Assembly (NCBI GenBank): GCA_945946665.1
Contig: CAMEWO010000016.1
Span: forward strand, 1 to 45,808
DNA: 45,808 nt
Reading direction: 5' to 3'
Source: an uncultured Eubacterium sp.
GTDB lineage: Bacteria; Bacillota; Clostridia; Lachnospirales; Lachnospiraceae
The first letter of the stretch is position 1, and every line of letters starts with the position of its first letter. The notes under the pieces are model-generated. The model ran no database searches and was not told the origin of the DNA. It saw only the letters and a program-made list of their open reading frames with translations. This document shows, in pieces, positions 37,179-45,753 of this stretch. Position numbers and translations under genes: made by a program.

Positions 37179-38530
37179 GCTTCTTTAATCCCTTCCTCCA
37201 TCCACTTGTCTATGGTCTCATGATTCTTTTCCCAGAATCCTGTATTGTAACTTCCTTTAATAAAATCAGGGTGATATGTAAGAAGATGCATGAACTCAAG
37301 GTTTGTATTAATTCCTTCAATAATCAGTTCCTCAAGAGCCCGGCGCATTCTCCTCACCGCCTCAAGTCTTGTTGAACCTGTGACTATTATCTTTGCAATC
37401 ATTGAATCATAGTAAGGGCTTACCTCATATCCGTCATATATATGGCTTTCCACTCTCACTCCGAATCCACCTGGAAAATGCACGAAGTTGATTACTCCTG
37501 GTGTCATTGCATTAATCCTGCACTCTATAGCATGTTTTTTAATTTCAATATCACTCTGTTCAATACCTGTTTTCATTCCTGCCGCAATTCTTATCTGCTG
37601 TCTTATCAGGTCAATTCCTGTAATTTCTTCAGTTACAGGATGTTCAACCTGTATACGGGTGTTCATTTCAATAAAATAGAAATTACCCTCTGCATCCACA
37701 ACAAATTCGATTGTTCCAGCACTGTAATATCCTGCTGCCTCTGCAGCTTTAACAGCAATGTGCCCCATCTTTTCTCTTGTCTCATCGTTAAGAAATGGTG
37801 ATGGAGCCTCCTCTAAAAGCTTCTGGTTGTTCCTCTGGATTGAGCAGTCACGCTCTCCAAGATATACTGTATTCCCCTGTTTATCAGCCAGAATCTGGAA
37901 TTCGATATGTCTTGGATTTAATATAAGCTTTTCCATGTACATGTCATCATTGCCAAATGCAGCCTTAGCCTCAGCTTTGGCTGTCTCAAAGGCATTGACG
38001 ATTTCATCTTTACTGAAAGCTTTTCTCATTCCCTTGCCTCCACCGCCGGCTGAAGCTTTAATAAGAACGGGATATCCGATTCTGTCAGCTTCTTCCACCG
38101 CTTCTTTAGCTGTTTTCACAATTCCTTTGGAACCAGGCACAACAGGAATATCATTCTCTATCATCAATTTTCTTGCCGCCTGCTTATCACCCATTTTTCT
38201 AATTATTTCAGAGGATGGGCCTATGAAGCAGATATTGTTTTCCTCACATTTCTTCACGAAATCAGGGTTTTCTGACAAAAATCCAAATCCAGGATGAATA
38301 GCATCACAGTTCATCTTAATAGCTGTCTCAATTATGGCATCCTGGTTAAGATAACTGTCTGCTGCCTTTGCAGGGCCTATACATACTGCATAATTTGCCA
38401 CCATAACAGGAAGAGACTGGGCATCTGCCCCTGAATATACAATAACAGTTTCTATATCCATCTCTCTGCAGCATCTTATAATACGCACTGCAATCTCGCC
38501 CCTGTTGGCAACTAATATCCTTTTAAACAT
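37175..38530 (-). CDS. accC: Biotin carboxylase subunit of acetyl-CoA carboxylase
   Basis: A 451-residue ATP-grasp enzyme that carboxylates the biotin on AccB. Signatures are ANRGEIAVRIIRCC, HPGFGFLSEN, the ATP loop ASAGGGGKGMR and EMNTRIQVEHPVTE. Full family length. The start follows GAGGAGTAT, which is the end of the repeat element lying between accB and accC. Confidence 0.97.
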   Translation of the reverse strand: MFKRILVANRGEIAVRIIRCCREMDIETVIVYSGADAQSLPVMVANYAVCIGPAKAADSYLNQDAIIETAIKMNCDAIHPGFGFLSENPDFVKKCEENNICFIGPSSEIIRKMGDKQAARKLMIENDIPVVPGSKGIVKTAKEAVEEADRIGYPVLIKASAGGGGKGMRKAFSKDEIVNAFETAKAEAKAAFGNDDMYMEKLILNPRHIEFQILADKQGNTVYLGERDCSIQRNNQKLLEEAPSPFLNDETREKMGHIAVKAAEAAGYYSAGTIEFVVDAEGNFYFIEMNTRIQVEHPVTEEITGIDLIRQQIRIAAGMKTGIEQSDIEIKKHAIECRINAMTPGVINFVHFPGGFGVRVESHIYDGYEVSPYYDSMIAKIIVTGSTRLEAVRRMRRALEELIIEGINTNLEFMHLLTYHPDFIKGSYNTGFWEKNHETIDKWMEEGIKEA

Positions 38531-38540
38531 ATACTCCTCA

Positions 38541-38674
38541 TTCCGCAGACGCTTTTTCGTCGGAGGAATCGCGAGTCAAATTTCAGATTTGGCTCTGCGA
38601 TAAGTGCTACTTTGTGGCGCCTGCGGCACAAATAGCCGTGTGAAAAATATGCTATCAGGCATCTTTTTCACACT
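38541..38674. repeat. Hairpin-rich intergenic repeat between accB and accC
   Basis: The accB-accC gap shares blocks with the acpP-accB gap: GCAGACGC near the downstream gene, and TTTGTGGCG with GCACAAATAGCC. An internal hairpin (ATCGCGAG... with ...CTCTGCGAT) and a second one (GTGTGAAAAA with TTTTTCACAC, 38638-38674) make it a small structured element within the operon. It may tune transcript stability or subunit ratio. Confidence 0.6.
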
Positions 38675-38685
38675 ATCCTCATTCC

Positions 38686-39138
38686 TTACTTCATGGTAAA
38701 TAGAACCTGACCATACTGAACCATATTTCCATCTGTGGCATCAATGCTTAATATAACGCCATCCTGTGGAGCAACTACTTCGTTCATCAGTTTCATTGCC
38801 TCAATTATTCCAACTACATCACCCTTTTTAACCTGCTGTCCAACCTTTACATAAGGCTGTTCATCAGGACCTGGTGCCTGATAGAATGTACCAACAAGAG
38901 GTGCCTTAATCTGAATAGCATCCCCAGCAGATGCATTATCTGTTACCTGTTCAGCCTGAGTCTGTGTGTTTCCTGCCACAACATTATTTAATCCTGAATC
39001 ATTATTTAATCCTGAAGGAACAGCAATGCTGCTGTACTTTTTCAGGCTGAGCTGCGTTCCATTCAGATTAAGCACCATCTCACAGCATGCTGATGCGTCA
39101 AATTTATCCAGAAGTTCGTAAACATCTTTTAAATCCAT
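38686..39138 (-). CDS. accB: Biotin carboxyl carrier protein of acetyl-CoA carboxylase
   Basis: A 150-residue carrier. An N-terminal dimerisation-type helix region is followed by a variable Ala/Gln/Asn-rich linker (about 50-80) and a C-terminal biotinyl domain with the biotin-attachment lysine in EAMKLMNEV. The ATG at 39138 is chosen because GAGGA lies six bases upstream. Confidence 0.96.
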   Translation of the reverse strand: MDLKDVYELLDKFDASACCEMVLNLNGTQLSLKKYSSIAVPSGLNNDSGLNNVVAGNTQTQAEQVTDNASAGDAIQIKAPLVGTFYQAPGPDEQPYVKVGQQVKKGDVVGIIEAMKLMNEVVAPQDGVILSIDATDGNMVQYGQVLFTMK

Positions 39139-39150
39139 ATTAATCCTCAT

Positions 39151-39217
39151 TCTGCAGACGCTTTTGCATGATAAAGGCTATTTGTGGCGTCTGCAGCACA
39201 AATAGCCTGATTTTTTT
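39151..39217. repeat. Hairpin-rich intergenic repeat between acpP and accB
   Basis: AGGCTATTTGTG (39175-39186) is exactly complementary to CACAAATAGCCT (39197-39208), and GCAGACGC (39154-39161) is complementary to GCGTCTGC (39187-39194). A T-run follows on the + strand only. The same blocks recur between accB and accC. On the transcribed strand it cannot act as a standard terminator. Confidence 0.65.
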
Positions 39218-39235
39218 CTTTATTAATGTATGATT

Positions 39236-39466
39236 CTAAGCTACATGGCTGTCAATGTATTCAACAATATTCTTTACAGACTCAAAGCTGCCAAGAGCTG
39301 ACTCCTCGATTGTGATTCCATAAGCTTCCTCAAGAGCCATAACAAGCTCCATAGAGTCAAGAGAATCAATATTTAAATCCTCCTTAAGCTTAGCATCCAT
39401 TGTAATCTCGCTCTCGTCGCAGTTGATTGTGTCCACAATGATTTCTTTTACCTTTTCAAATGTCAT
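39236..39466 (-). CDS. acpP: Acyl carrier protein
   Basis: A 76-residue acidic carrier with the phosphopantetheine serine at position 35 in NIDSLDSMELVM. GGAGG lies before the ATG. It is the first gene of the fatty-acid operon, with a leader of about 150 bases. Confidence 0.97.
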   Translation of the reverse strand: MTFEKVKEIIVDTINCDESEITMDAKLKEDLNIDSLDSMELVMALEEAYGITIEESALGSFESVKNIVEYIDSHVA

Positions 39467-39595
39467 GATAATCCTCCATTCAGTGTGGGGTCCTCATTCT
39501 TCTTCTGAATCTCAATGCATTTCAGCTCTCAAAGCTTTTCAGCATTTTATAAATGTGAATCCCACGCCATCTTTCTTGTTTTTAAAATTATTTAC

Positions 39596-39623
39596 TTAAA
39601 TATATTTAACTAAATATATTTGA
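39596..39623. promoter_or_regulatory. Tandem palindromic operators at the acpP start site
   Basis: Two copies of the palindrome AAATATATTT (39598-39607 and 39612-39621) lie 14 bases apart; the first extends to the perfect palindrome TTAAATATATTTAA. They cover the predicted transcription start of the fab operon, a repressing position. The operon-encoded MarR/FabT-like protein is the obvious candidate ligand, by analogy with FabT boxes. Confidence 0.6.
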
Positions 39624-39627
39624 ACCA

Positions 39628-39686
39628 ATTATATCAAAACCTTTACACTTGTCAACATTTTTATTTGAATTTATTTTTTTTTTTTT
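39628..39686 (-). promoter_or_regulatory. Promoter of the fatty-acid operon with an upstream A-tract
   Basis: On the minus strand TTGACA (39655-39650), a 16-base spacer and TATAAT (39633-39628). A run of 13 A (T13 at 39674-39686 on the + strand) lies about 20 bases upstream of the -35 box and may act as an UP element. All operon genes to marR can be transcribed from here. Confidence 0.85.
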
Positions 39687-39690
39687 ATTT

Positions 39691-39730
39691 GCAAGTAGTC
39701 CTTTGAAGATGCCCCAAAATCACTACTTGC
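39691..39730. other. Hairpin upstream of the fab promoter
   Basis: GCAAGTAGT (39691-39699) pairs with ACTACTTGC (39722-39730). No T-run follows on either strand, so it is not a normal terminator. It lies between the chrA terminator and the fab promoter; its function is unknown. Confidence 0.5.
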
Positions 39731-39745
39731 AGAATCAAGATAACA

Positions 39746-39792
39746 TAAGAAAAGCACGTAACATCGGAGAACAACCCCGAAACGCTACGTGC
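39746..39792 (-). terminator. Terminator of the chromate-type transporter pair
   Basis: On the minus strand GCACGTAGCG pairs at its base with TACGTGC, with an inner CGGGG/CTCCG helix, followed by TTTTCTT. Confidence 0.75.
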
Positions 39793-39849
39793 AAAACAAT
39801 CAACACTTTAGATGAATCACAAACAAAAACAGTTACAATGCTAAATCAC

Positions 39850-40425
39850 TCACCCAATCAGATTAATCACTGTATATACAATGGTTCCTACAACACCACT
39901 GCCAAGAATTATGGTTATGGCGTTCATCTTGAATTTCCTTAAAAGAAACAGAGCCACAGCAAATATTACAAATTCCACTATCCTGAAGTTCTCTACCACA
40001 AGATTCTGGATTTCTGACTGAAAGAGAGCAAGCATAAGAATAGATGCTCCGGCAGAAGCTATCAGGGCAACTACTGCTGGTCTCATAGCTGAGAGCACCA
40101 CCTGGACTCCTTTTACAGACCTGTATTTGTAGTAGAAGTGGGCAAGGATAAGACAGATACAGAAAGATGGAATTATGCATCCCACAGAGCATATAATCAC
40201 TCCAGGAATCCCTGCCACTCTCATCCCCACAAATGTTGCAGAATTAATGGAAATTGGTCCCGGCGTCATCTCTGCCACCGTAATTAAATCAGAGAATTCC
40301 TCCAGGGTCATCATTCCATATATATCTACAATCTGTTCCTGAATCAGTGGAATTGCCGCATATCCTCCGCCTACACTGAACAATCCCACCTGGATAAATG
40401 CAAAAAACAACTTAAGAAGAATCAT
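39850..40425 (-). CDS. Chromate transporter family half-protein, second subunit
   Basis: A 191-residue membrane protein with one CHR domain and about five or six helices. The signature is FSVGGGYAAIPLIQ followed by ITVAEMTPGPISINSATFVG. Full-length ChrA has two such halves; here they are separate genes overlapping by four bases, so they should form a heterodimer. The transported ion need not be chromate; many gut bacteria carry these without known metal resistance. Confidence 0.92.
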   Translation of the reverse strand: MILLKLFFAFIQVGLFSVGGGYAAIPLIQEQIVDIYGMMTLEEFSDLITVAEMTPGPISINSATFVGMRVAGIPGVIICSVGCIIPSFCICLILAHFYYKYRSVKGVQVVLSAMRPAVVALIASAGASILMLALFQSEIQNLVVENFRIVEFVIFAVALFLLRKFKMNAITIILGSGVVGTIVYTVINLIG

Positions 40426-40997
40426 CTGTCAAGCCTTCCTTTCTTCCCCATAGTGAAAGCTAAATCAATAAGTCCTATGCAAAGGCACACAATAATAACT
40501 ACCATGGCACTGACATCAAGAAAATATGTGGCAACAAATGCAATTACCATCATGGCAATATAGAGTATCCTTTTTGTTTTTATAACATTCCCTGCCAGAT
40601 TAATAACTACATCAAATATAACCGCAGCAACACCGGCACGCATAACCTGCAATGCTGTAGCAATATATGGATTGGTGCGGAACTGGTTATAAAATAAAGA
40701 AATAATTGAAATAATTACCATTGGAGGAATAATTGTTCCAAGAATTGCTGTCAGTGAACCAACAACACCTGCCATTCTGTATCCTATTATTACTGATGCA
40801 TTAACAGGAAGAGGTCCTGGGCAGGACTGTGTAATAGCAGTTACATCAAGCATCTCATCTTCATCCAGCCATTTCAGTTCCTCCACATATCTTTTTTTCA
40901 TAAGTGATACAATAACGAATCCTCCCCCAAATGTACATGCACTTAATACAAACATGGACTTAAACAATGTCCACAGCTTACTGTAATCTTTTTTCAT
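40422..40997 (-). CDS. Chromate transporter family half-protein, first subunit
   Basis: A 191-residue membrane protein with one CHR domain: ACTFGGGFVIVSLM then VTAITQSCPGPLPVNASVIIG, and several hydrophobic helices. GAGGAG lies before the ATG. It is the first gene of the pair and partners the next protein. Three GCAATAT direct repeats lie 50-90 bases upstream of the start and may be a regulator site. Confidence 0.92.
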   Translation of the reverse strand: MKKDYSKLWTLFKSMFVLSACTFGGGFVIVSLMKKRYVEELKWLDEDEMLDVTAITQSCPGPLPVNASVIIGYRMAGVVGSLTAILGTIIPPMVIISIISLFYNQFRTNPYIATALQVMRAGVAAVIFDVVINLAGNVIKTKRILYIAMMVIAFVATYFLDVSAMVVIIVCLCIGLIDLAFTMGKKGRLDR

Positions 40998-41050
40998 ATT
41001 AGCTCCTCATTTTATATTACATTTTTAATCCATAACCATATTACAAAAAT

Positions 41051-41082
41051 ATATTGCAAATTATATTGCCTAATAATATTGC
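41051..41082. promoter_or_regulatory. Direct repeats upstream of the chromate-type transporter
   Basis: ATATTGC occurs three times at 41051-41057, 41063-41069 and 41076-41082, with 12-13 base periodicity, in the 353-base gap between the transporter pair and the chemoreceptor. The regular spacing suggests a protein-binding array, but the AT-rich context makes chance recurrence possible. The rest of this gap holds the chemoreceptor promoter and nothing else recognisable. Confidence 0.35.
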
Positions 41083-41217
41083 ATATTTTTTGCTTATTGC
41101 TTAATCACAAACTCTATCCCAAAATCTATTGTTTGTAAATATTTTTTCTTTATTCTTTCATTCCTCATTTTAATCAAAAAATAAATGTCGAAAAATGTAA
41201 AAATTTGAAAGTTTTAC

Positions 41218-41246
41218 TTGTTATTAGATTAGTGTGAATGTAAAAT
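41218..41246 (+). promoter_or_regulatory. Promoter of the membrane chemoreceptor
   Basis: TTGTTA (41218-41223), a 17-base spacer and TAAAAT (41241-41246), about 105 bases before the start. Between it and the gene lies the partly palindromic TTAAATCGTATCGCGATTAA. Confidence 0.5.
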
Positions 41247-41350
41247 ATATGTATTGCGAGATATGCGAAATGACTGTGAAACATTCCTGCATTCTTTATT
41301 ATTAATTACTTAAATCGTATCGCGATTAACGTTACGGAATGGAGGTTTTT

Positions 41351-42814
41351 ATGACAAAAGATCAACTTAAACGGGCAAACAGTGTTGTCTTTCCAGCACT
41401 TATGCTTATCACAGGCTATATGGCCTTTTCTGAAGGAGCTGTCCTTCTTGCAGGAAAGGGAAATGTATACACCCTTATCCAGCTTATTTTTTCCCTTCTT
41501 GGAATTGCAGTTTCTATTTTCATATTCACAACCTGTAAGGACAAAAGATTCTGCCCTGTTGTAATGCTTCTTTCGGCTGTTATTCCATATGTTGCAACCT
41601 GTCTGTTTGGAGATTTAAGCGTTACATATGCCTATGGCTTTGTAATCCTGCTTGTTTCCATGGCTTACCTTAACATGAGGATTGCCGTTATGGAGAATAT
41701 TATCATATTTATAAGCAACCTGCTCCGTGTACTTTTCAGAATAAACACAATGACTCTTGAAAATGCACAGGAGAGACTTATACCACTGTTTATCATAGGT
41801 CTTGGTGCTTATTCAACTGTTATGATTACAAGACTTCTTATCCGCATCAACTCAGAGAACATGACTAAGATAACCTCTGATGCAGAATTGAAAACAGAAA
41901 TCTCCAACAAAATGAGCAAGATTGCAGATAATATCACAAAAGACTTTGACAAGACAATGAATATGTTCACTGAACTAAAGAAGAGCATAGACACATGCAA
42001 CTTTGCCATGAAAAACATTGCTGACAGCACAGAGAATACAGCGGAAGCTATTCAGAGACAGGCTGATATGTGTATTAACATCCAGACCAGCACAGACATT
42101 GCAAGCAGGAAATCTAATGACATGATTGATTCTTCAGCTAATGCCCAGGCAATGGTATCTGAGGGTTCTAATGTCGTTAAAGCTCTTAAAGAGCAGGCAA
42201 ACAGCGTTCAGGAAGCAAGCCGGATTACTGTTGATGTCATCCAGAAGCTTACTAACAGAGTTTCTGAGGTTGGCAGCTTTGCCGGAAGTATTCTTAATAT
42301 TTCAAGCCAGACTAATCTTCTTGCACTTAACGCTTCCATCGAAGCTGCAAGAGCCGGTGAGGCAGGTAAAGGTTTTGCTGTGGTAGCCGAAGAAATCAGA
42401 CAACTCTCAGAGCAGACCAAGGATGCTTCAACACACATTACAAGTATTATTGATGAATTAAATCTTGACACCCAGCGTGCCAATGACAGCGTTTCATTAT
42501 CTGTTGAATCAGTGAAGAAACAGAGCGAACTTATTGAAGCTACTAAAGAAAAGTTTGAACAGGTTAATATTGAAGTTAATACTCTCTCTGAAAACATCAA
42601 AGCCACAGAGAAAGTATTCTCAGAGATTCTTAAAGCAACATCAACTATCTCTGAAAATATTACTAATCTGTCAGCTACCAGTGAAGAAGTTGCTTCCACA
42701 TCTTCTGAGGGAATGAAGCTTACAGAAACAACAGTTAAGGATATGGAAAACTGTGAGACAACTCTTAAGACAATTTACGATTTAACCCAGGAGTTAGGAC
42801 ATATAATCCAGTAA
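41351..42814 (+). CDS. Methyl-accepting chemotaxis-type protein with integral-membrane sensor
   Basis: A 487-residue receptor. The N-terminal ~170 residues contain about five or six hydrophobic helices with almost no extracellular loop, so the sensor is membrane-embedded. The cytoplasmic part is a long coiled-coil signalling domain with the conserved tip [20 protein letters not shown] at about residues 325-345. No HAMP domain is evident. The ATG at 41351 is preferred because GGAGG lies 10 bases upstream; an in-frame ATG at 41339 overlaps that site. It is monocistronic. It may sense membrane state or small hydrophobic ligands; this is inference. Confidence 0.92.
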   Translation: MTKDQLKRANSVVFPALMLITGYMAFSEGAVLLAGKGNVYTLIQLIFSLLGIAVSIFIFTTCKDKRFCPVVMLLSAVIPYVATCLFGDLSVTYAYGFVILLVSMAYLNMRIAVMENIIIFISNLLRVLFRINTMTLENAQERLIPLFIIGLGAYSTVMITRLLIRINSENMTKITSDAELKTEISNKMSKIADNITKDFDKTMNMFTELKKSIDTCNFAMKNIADSTENTAEAIQRQADMCINIQTSTDIASRKSNDMIDSSANAQAMVSEGSNVVKALKEQANSVQEASRITVDVIQKLTNRVSEVGSFAGSILNISSQTNLLALNASIEAARAGEAGKGFAVVAEEIRQLSEQTKDASTHITSIIDELNLDTQRANDSVSLSVESVKKQSELIEATKEKFEQVNIEVNTLSENIKATEKVFSEILKATSTISENITNLSATSEEVASTSSEGMKLTETTVKDMENCETTLKTIYDLTQELGHIIQ

Positions 42815-42856
42815 CATGCTGAATGCTAATTACTGATTACCAGATTTGATTACAGG

Positions 42857-42901
42857 TAAAAAAGAAGGATGATGGCAATATCAAGCCATCATCCTTTTTT
42901 T
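42857..42901. terminator. Bidirectional terminator between chemoreceptor and symporter
   Basis: GGATGATGGC (42867-42876) pairs with GCCATCATCC (42885-42894), with an A-run before and seven T after. It serves both convergent genes. Confidence 0.9.
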
Positions 42902-42904
42902 ACA

Positions 42905-44269
42905 CTATAATGTGTTAATACCAAATGCATTCAGAATTGAACTGATAAGAATGAGAATTATAAGTATTGGAGAAACGTACTTGATAAGAATCTCATATAC
43001 TTTCTTACTCTTAAAACTATGTGATGATCTTTCAACTTCATCAATAACTGTCTTAGGTTTAACAACAAATCCTACAAACAGGCATGTGAGCAGTGCAACT
43101 ACTGGCATAAGGATACTGTTAGATACAAAGTCAAACATATCAAGAATTGACATTCCCTTAATACTGATGCCGCTTAATACGCCAAATCCCAGTGATGATG
43201 GAATAGCCATAACAATTGTATATATGGTTACACATATCGTAATAAATCTTCTGCTCTTATTAGTCTTGTCCACGAAAATGGAAACAACTGTCTCCATAAG
43301 TGAGATGGCAGATGTGAGGGCTGCAAACAATACCAGAATGAAGAATACTGCTCCAATTATATGACCTCCTGCCATACCGTCAAACACCTTTGGAAGTGTA
43401 ATAAACATAAGTGTTGGTCCAGCCTTAAGTGATGCCTCATTGCCACCTGAAAATACGAATACAGCAGGAACAATCATAAGTCCTGCAAGAAATGCTATTC
43501 CTGTATCAAATATTTCAATATTACGGACACTGTGCTCAATGTTGGCATCCTTTTTAAGGTATGAGCCATATGTGATCATAATGCCCATAGCCAGGGACAT
43601 TGAGTAAAACAGCTGTCCCAATGCTGCCAGAAATGCATTGGCACTTATCTTTGACAAATCAGGCTTAAGATAATAAGCAATTCCTGCCCCCGCTCCCGGT
43701 CTTGTCACGACAAATACTGCAATAACCACTGAAAGAATAACAAGAAGCGGCATAAGAACCTTGCTTATATTCTCGATTCCCTTGTTAACCCCAAGAAGAA
43801 TTACAACCATGGTTGCAAGAATAAATATACCAAGCCAGAGAATCGGCTCTCCTGTCTGTGATATAAATCCTCCAAAATACTCGTCAGCAGCAGCTGCACT
43901 TCCGCTTCCTGTAACAAATGCCCACGCATACTTTACTACCCAGCCACCAATTACACAGTAATACGGAAGAATAATAATTGGCACCGCACTTGCCAGCACA
44001 CCGATAAATCCTGATTTCCTGTCAAGGTCAGAAAAAGCATAGAGAGCACTCTTTCCCGTTTTACGTCCAATAGCAATCTCCGTAATCATCAGTGCAAAAC
44101 CAAATGTTATTGTAAGTATAAGATATATAAGCAGGAAACTCCCCCCACCGTATTTAGCTGCCAGATATGGAAAACGCCACAGGTTTCCCAGACCTACCGC
44201 TGATCCGGCTGCTGCAAGCACAAATCCGATTCTGCTTGAGAAACCACTTTTCTGTTTCTTTTCATTCAT
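42905..44269 (-). CDS. Neurotransmitter:sodium symporter family amino-acid transporter
   Basis: A 454-residue LeuT-fold transporter with about eleven helices. The N-terminal sodium and substrate signature is AAGSAVGLGNLWRFPYLA, and YGGGSFLLIY follows. It should couple sodium entry to uptake of an amino acid or derivative. The ATG at 44269 follows GGGAGG with about 10-base spacing; an upstream in-frame ATG at 44314 lies in the leader hairpin. It is divergent from an M20 amidohydrolase, suggesting import followed by hydrolysis of an N-acylated amino acid or peptide, which is an inference. Confidence 0.92.
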   Translation of the reverse strand: MNEKKQKSGFSSRIGFVLAAAGSAVGLGNLWRFPYLAAKYGGGSFLLIYLILTITFGFALMITEIAIGRKTGKSALYAFSDLDRKSGFIGVLASAVPIIILPYYCVIGGWVVKYAWAFVTGSGSAAAADEYFGGFISQTGEPILWLGIFILATMVVILLGVNKGIENISKVLMPLLVILSVVIAVFVVTRPGAGAGIAYYLKPDLSKISANAFLAALGQLFYSMSLAMGIMITYGSYLKKDANIEHSVRNIEIFDTGIAFLAGLMIVPAVFVFSGGNEASLKAGPTLMFITLPKVFDGMAGGHIIGAVFFILVLFAALTSAISLMETVVSIFVDKTNKSRRFITICVTIYTIVMAIPSSLGFGVLSGISIKGMSILDMFDFVSNSILMPVVALLTCLFVGFVVKPKTVIDEVERSSHSFKSKKVYEILIKYVSPILIILILISSILNAFGINTL

Positions 44270-44302
44270 CAAATAATCCTCCCAAAAAATAATCATGCCC
44301 AT

Positions 44303-44341
44303 GGCAAAAAACAACTACCAGACTGAAAAATAATCTGGTAG
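44303..44341 (-). terminator. Terminator-like hairpin in the symporter leader
   Basis: On the minus strand CTACCAGA (44341-44334) pairs with TCTGGTAG (44322-44315), followed by TTGTTTTTTG. It lies between the predicted start site (about 44399) and the symporter ATG, so it could act as an attenuator. Confidence 0.6.
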
Positions 44342-44368
44342 CTAATTAAACTTAAGTATAGTAATCAT
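44342..44368 (-). other. Possible leader-peptide frame (MITILKFN)
   Basis: An ATG-initiated frame of eight codons ends with TAG exactly where the leader hairpin begins. A ribosome stopping here would cover the hairpin base. No good ribosome site precedes it, so it is tentative. Confidence 0.25.
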
Positions 44369-44405
44369 TCTGGTGTAAAAAATAATAAATAAATGCAATG
44401 AAGCT

Positions 44406-44434
44406 ATTATATATTATTATTTTCTTATAATCAA
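44406..44434 (-). promoter_or_regulatory. Symporter promoter
   Basis: On the minus strand TTGATT (44434-44429), a 17-base spacer and TATAAT (44411-44406). Confidence 0.7.
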
Positions 44435-44454
44435 CTTATTTTATTGTTAATTTG

Positions 44455-44483
44455 TTGAATTTGAGGATTTAAAATATTACAAT
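44455..44483 (+). promoter_or_regulatory. Amidohydrolase promoter
   Basis: TTGAAT (44455-44460), a 17-base spacer and TACAAT (44478-44483), about 33 bases before the start codon. Confidence 0.55.
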
Positions 44484-44515
44484 AACCTTAATTACAAAGA
44501 AGTGAGGTGCTGACT

Positions 44516-45733
44516 ATGAATTCAGAACAGTTATTACAGGAGGCAGAAAGCCTTAAAGAAACAATCATATCTGACAGACGTTTCCTTCACACCCATGCTG
44601 AAACAGGATTTGATTTAACGGAAACCAAAGCATATGTTAAGAAAAAGCTTGAAGAAATGGGCTACGAGCCAAAGGATTGTGGAAAGGCAGGTCTGATTGC
44701 ACTTGCAGGTGGCAAGAAAGAAGGAAAAGTTTTCCTTATCCGTGGCGATATGGATGCTCTTCCCTTTAAAGAAGAAGCTGATATTGATTTTCCATGTACA
44801 AACGGCAAGATGCATGCCTGCGGACACGATATGCATACTTCAATGATGCTGGGTGCTGCAAGATTATTAAAACAGCATGAAGACGAAATAAATGGAACAA
44901 TTAAACTTATGTTCCAGCCTGCTGAGGAGATATTTGAAGGTTCCCACGACATGATTGAAGCAGGTCTTCTTGAGAATCCACATGTTGATGGCGCCCTTAT
45001 GATTCATGTAATGGCAGGAATGCCATTTGAAGCAGGAACAGTAATTGTATCTGCCCCTGGAGTCAGCGCTCCTGCAGCAGATTATTTTGAAATAAAGGTT
45101 CAGGGAACAGGATGCCATGGTTCAATGCCTAATGCCGGTGTAGACCCACTTAACGCAGCAGCCCATATTCTTATTGCCCTTGAGGAAATCAATGCAAGGG
45201 AACTTGCCATGAACGAGAAGGCTGTGCTGACAATCGGCACATTCCATGGCGGTGCCGCTGCAAATGTAATTCCTGACAATGCAGTTCTTGGCGGAAGCAT
45301 CCGTACATTTGACGAAGAAACAAGAAGCTTCATCAAGAAACGTATGGAGGAGATTGCAGAAAGCATTGCAACAGCATTCCGTGCCAAAGCTGATGTTGTC
45401 TTCGGAAGCGGCTGCCCTACTCTTGTAAACAACAAGGAACTGTCTGGATGTGCTGATAAATATGTGAAAGAGCTTTTAGGACCAGCCCATGCATTTTCCG
45501 TTGCCCAGCTTGCTGCCATGGGTGGTGGTTCATCAAAATCAGCAGGCTCTGAAGATTTTGCTTACGTCAGCCAGGAGGTTCCTTCAGTTATGCTTGCACT
45601 TGCAGCAGGAAGTCCTGAAAATGGATACAAGTATCCACAACATCATCCAAAGGTTAAATTTGACGAAGCAGCACTTACGAAGGGAAGTGCCGTTTATGCA
45701 TACACAGCAATGCGCTGGCTTGAAGAACATTAA
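44516..45733 (+). CDS. M20D family amidohydrolase
   Basis: A 405-residue metal-dependent hydrolase related to hippurate hydrolase and aminoacylases. Metal-binding motifs are MHACGHDMHTSMML, FQPAEE and the C-terminal GSEDFAYV; the lid domain lies at about 185-300. It should cleave N-acyl amino acids or similar amides in the cytoplasm. The ATG at 44516 is preferred, 8 bases after GAGG; an in-frame GTG lies at 44507. It is divergent from the sodium symporter, which may bring in its substrate. It ends 20 bases before the contig-end repeat. Confidence 0.93.
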   Translation: MNSEQLLQEAESLKETIISDRRFLHTHAETGFDLTETKAYVKKKLEEMGYEPKDCGKAGLIALAGGKKEGKVFLIRGDMDALPFKEEADIDFPCTNGKMHACGHDMHTSMMLGAARLLKQHEDEINGTIKLMFQPAEEIFEGSHDMIEAGLLENPHVDGALMIHVMAGMPFEAGTVIVSAPGVSAPAADYFEIKVQGTGCHGSMPNAGVDPLNAAAHILIALEEINARELAMNEKAVLTIGTFHGGAAANVIPDNAVLGGSIRTFDEETRSFIKKRMEEIAESIATAFRAKADVVFGSGCPTLVNNKELSGCADKYVKELLGPAHAFSVAQLAAMGGGSSKSAGSEDFAYVSQEVPSVMLALAAGSPENGYKYPQHHPKVKFDEAALTKGSAVYAYTAMRWLEEH

Positions 45734-45753
45734 AAACCGTCAGAAAGTTTTAT

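Noticed and set aside
39691-39730. Second terminator for the chromate-type transporter
   Set aside because: The stem is good but no T-run follows on either strand.
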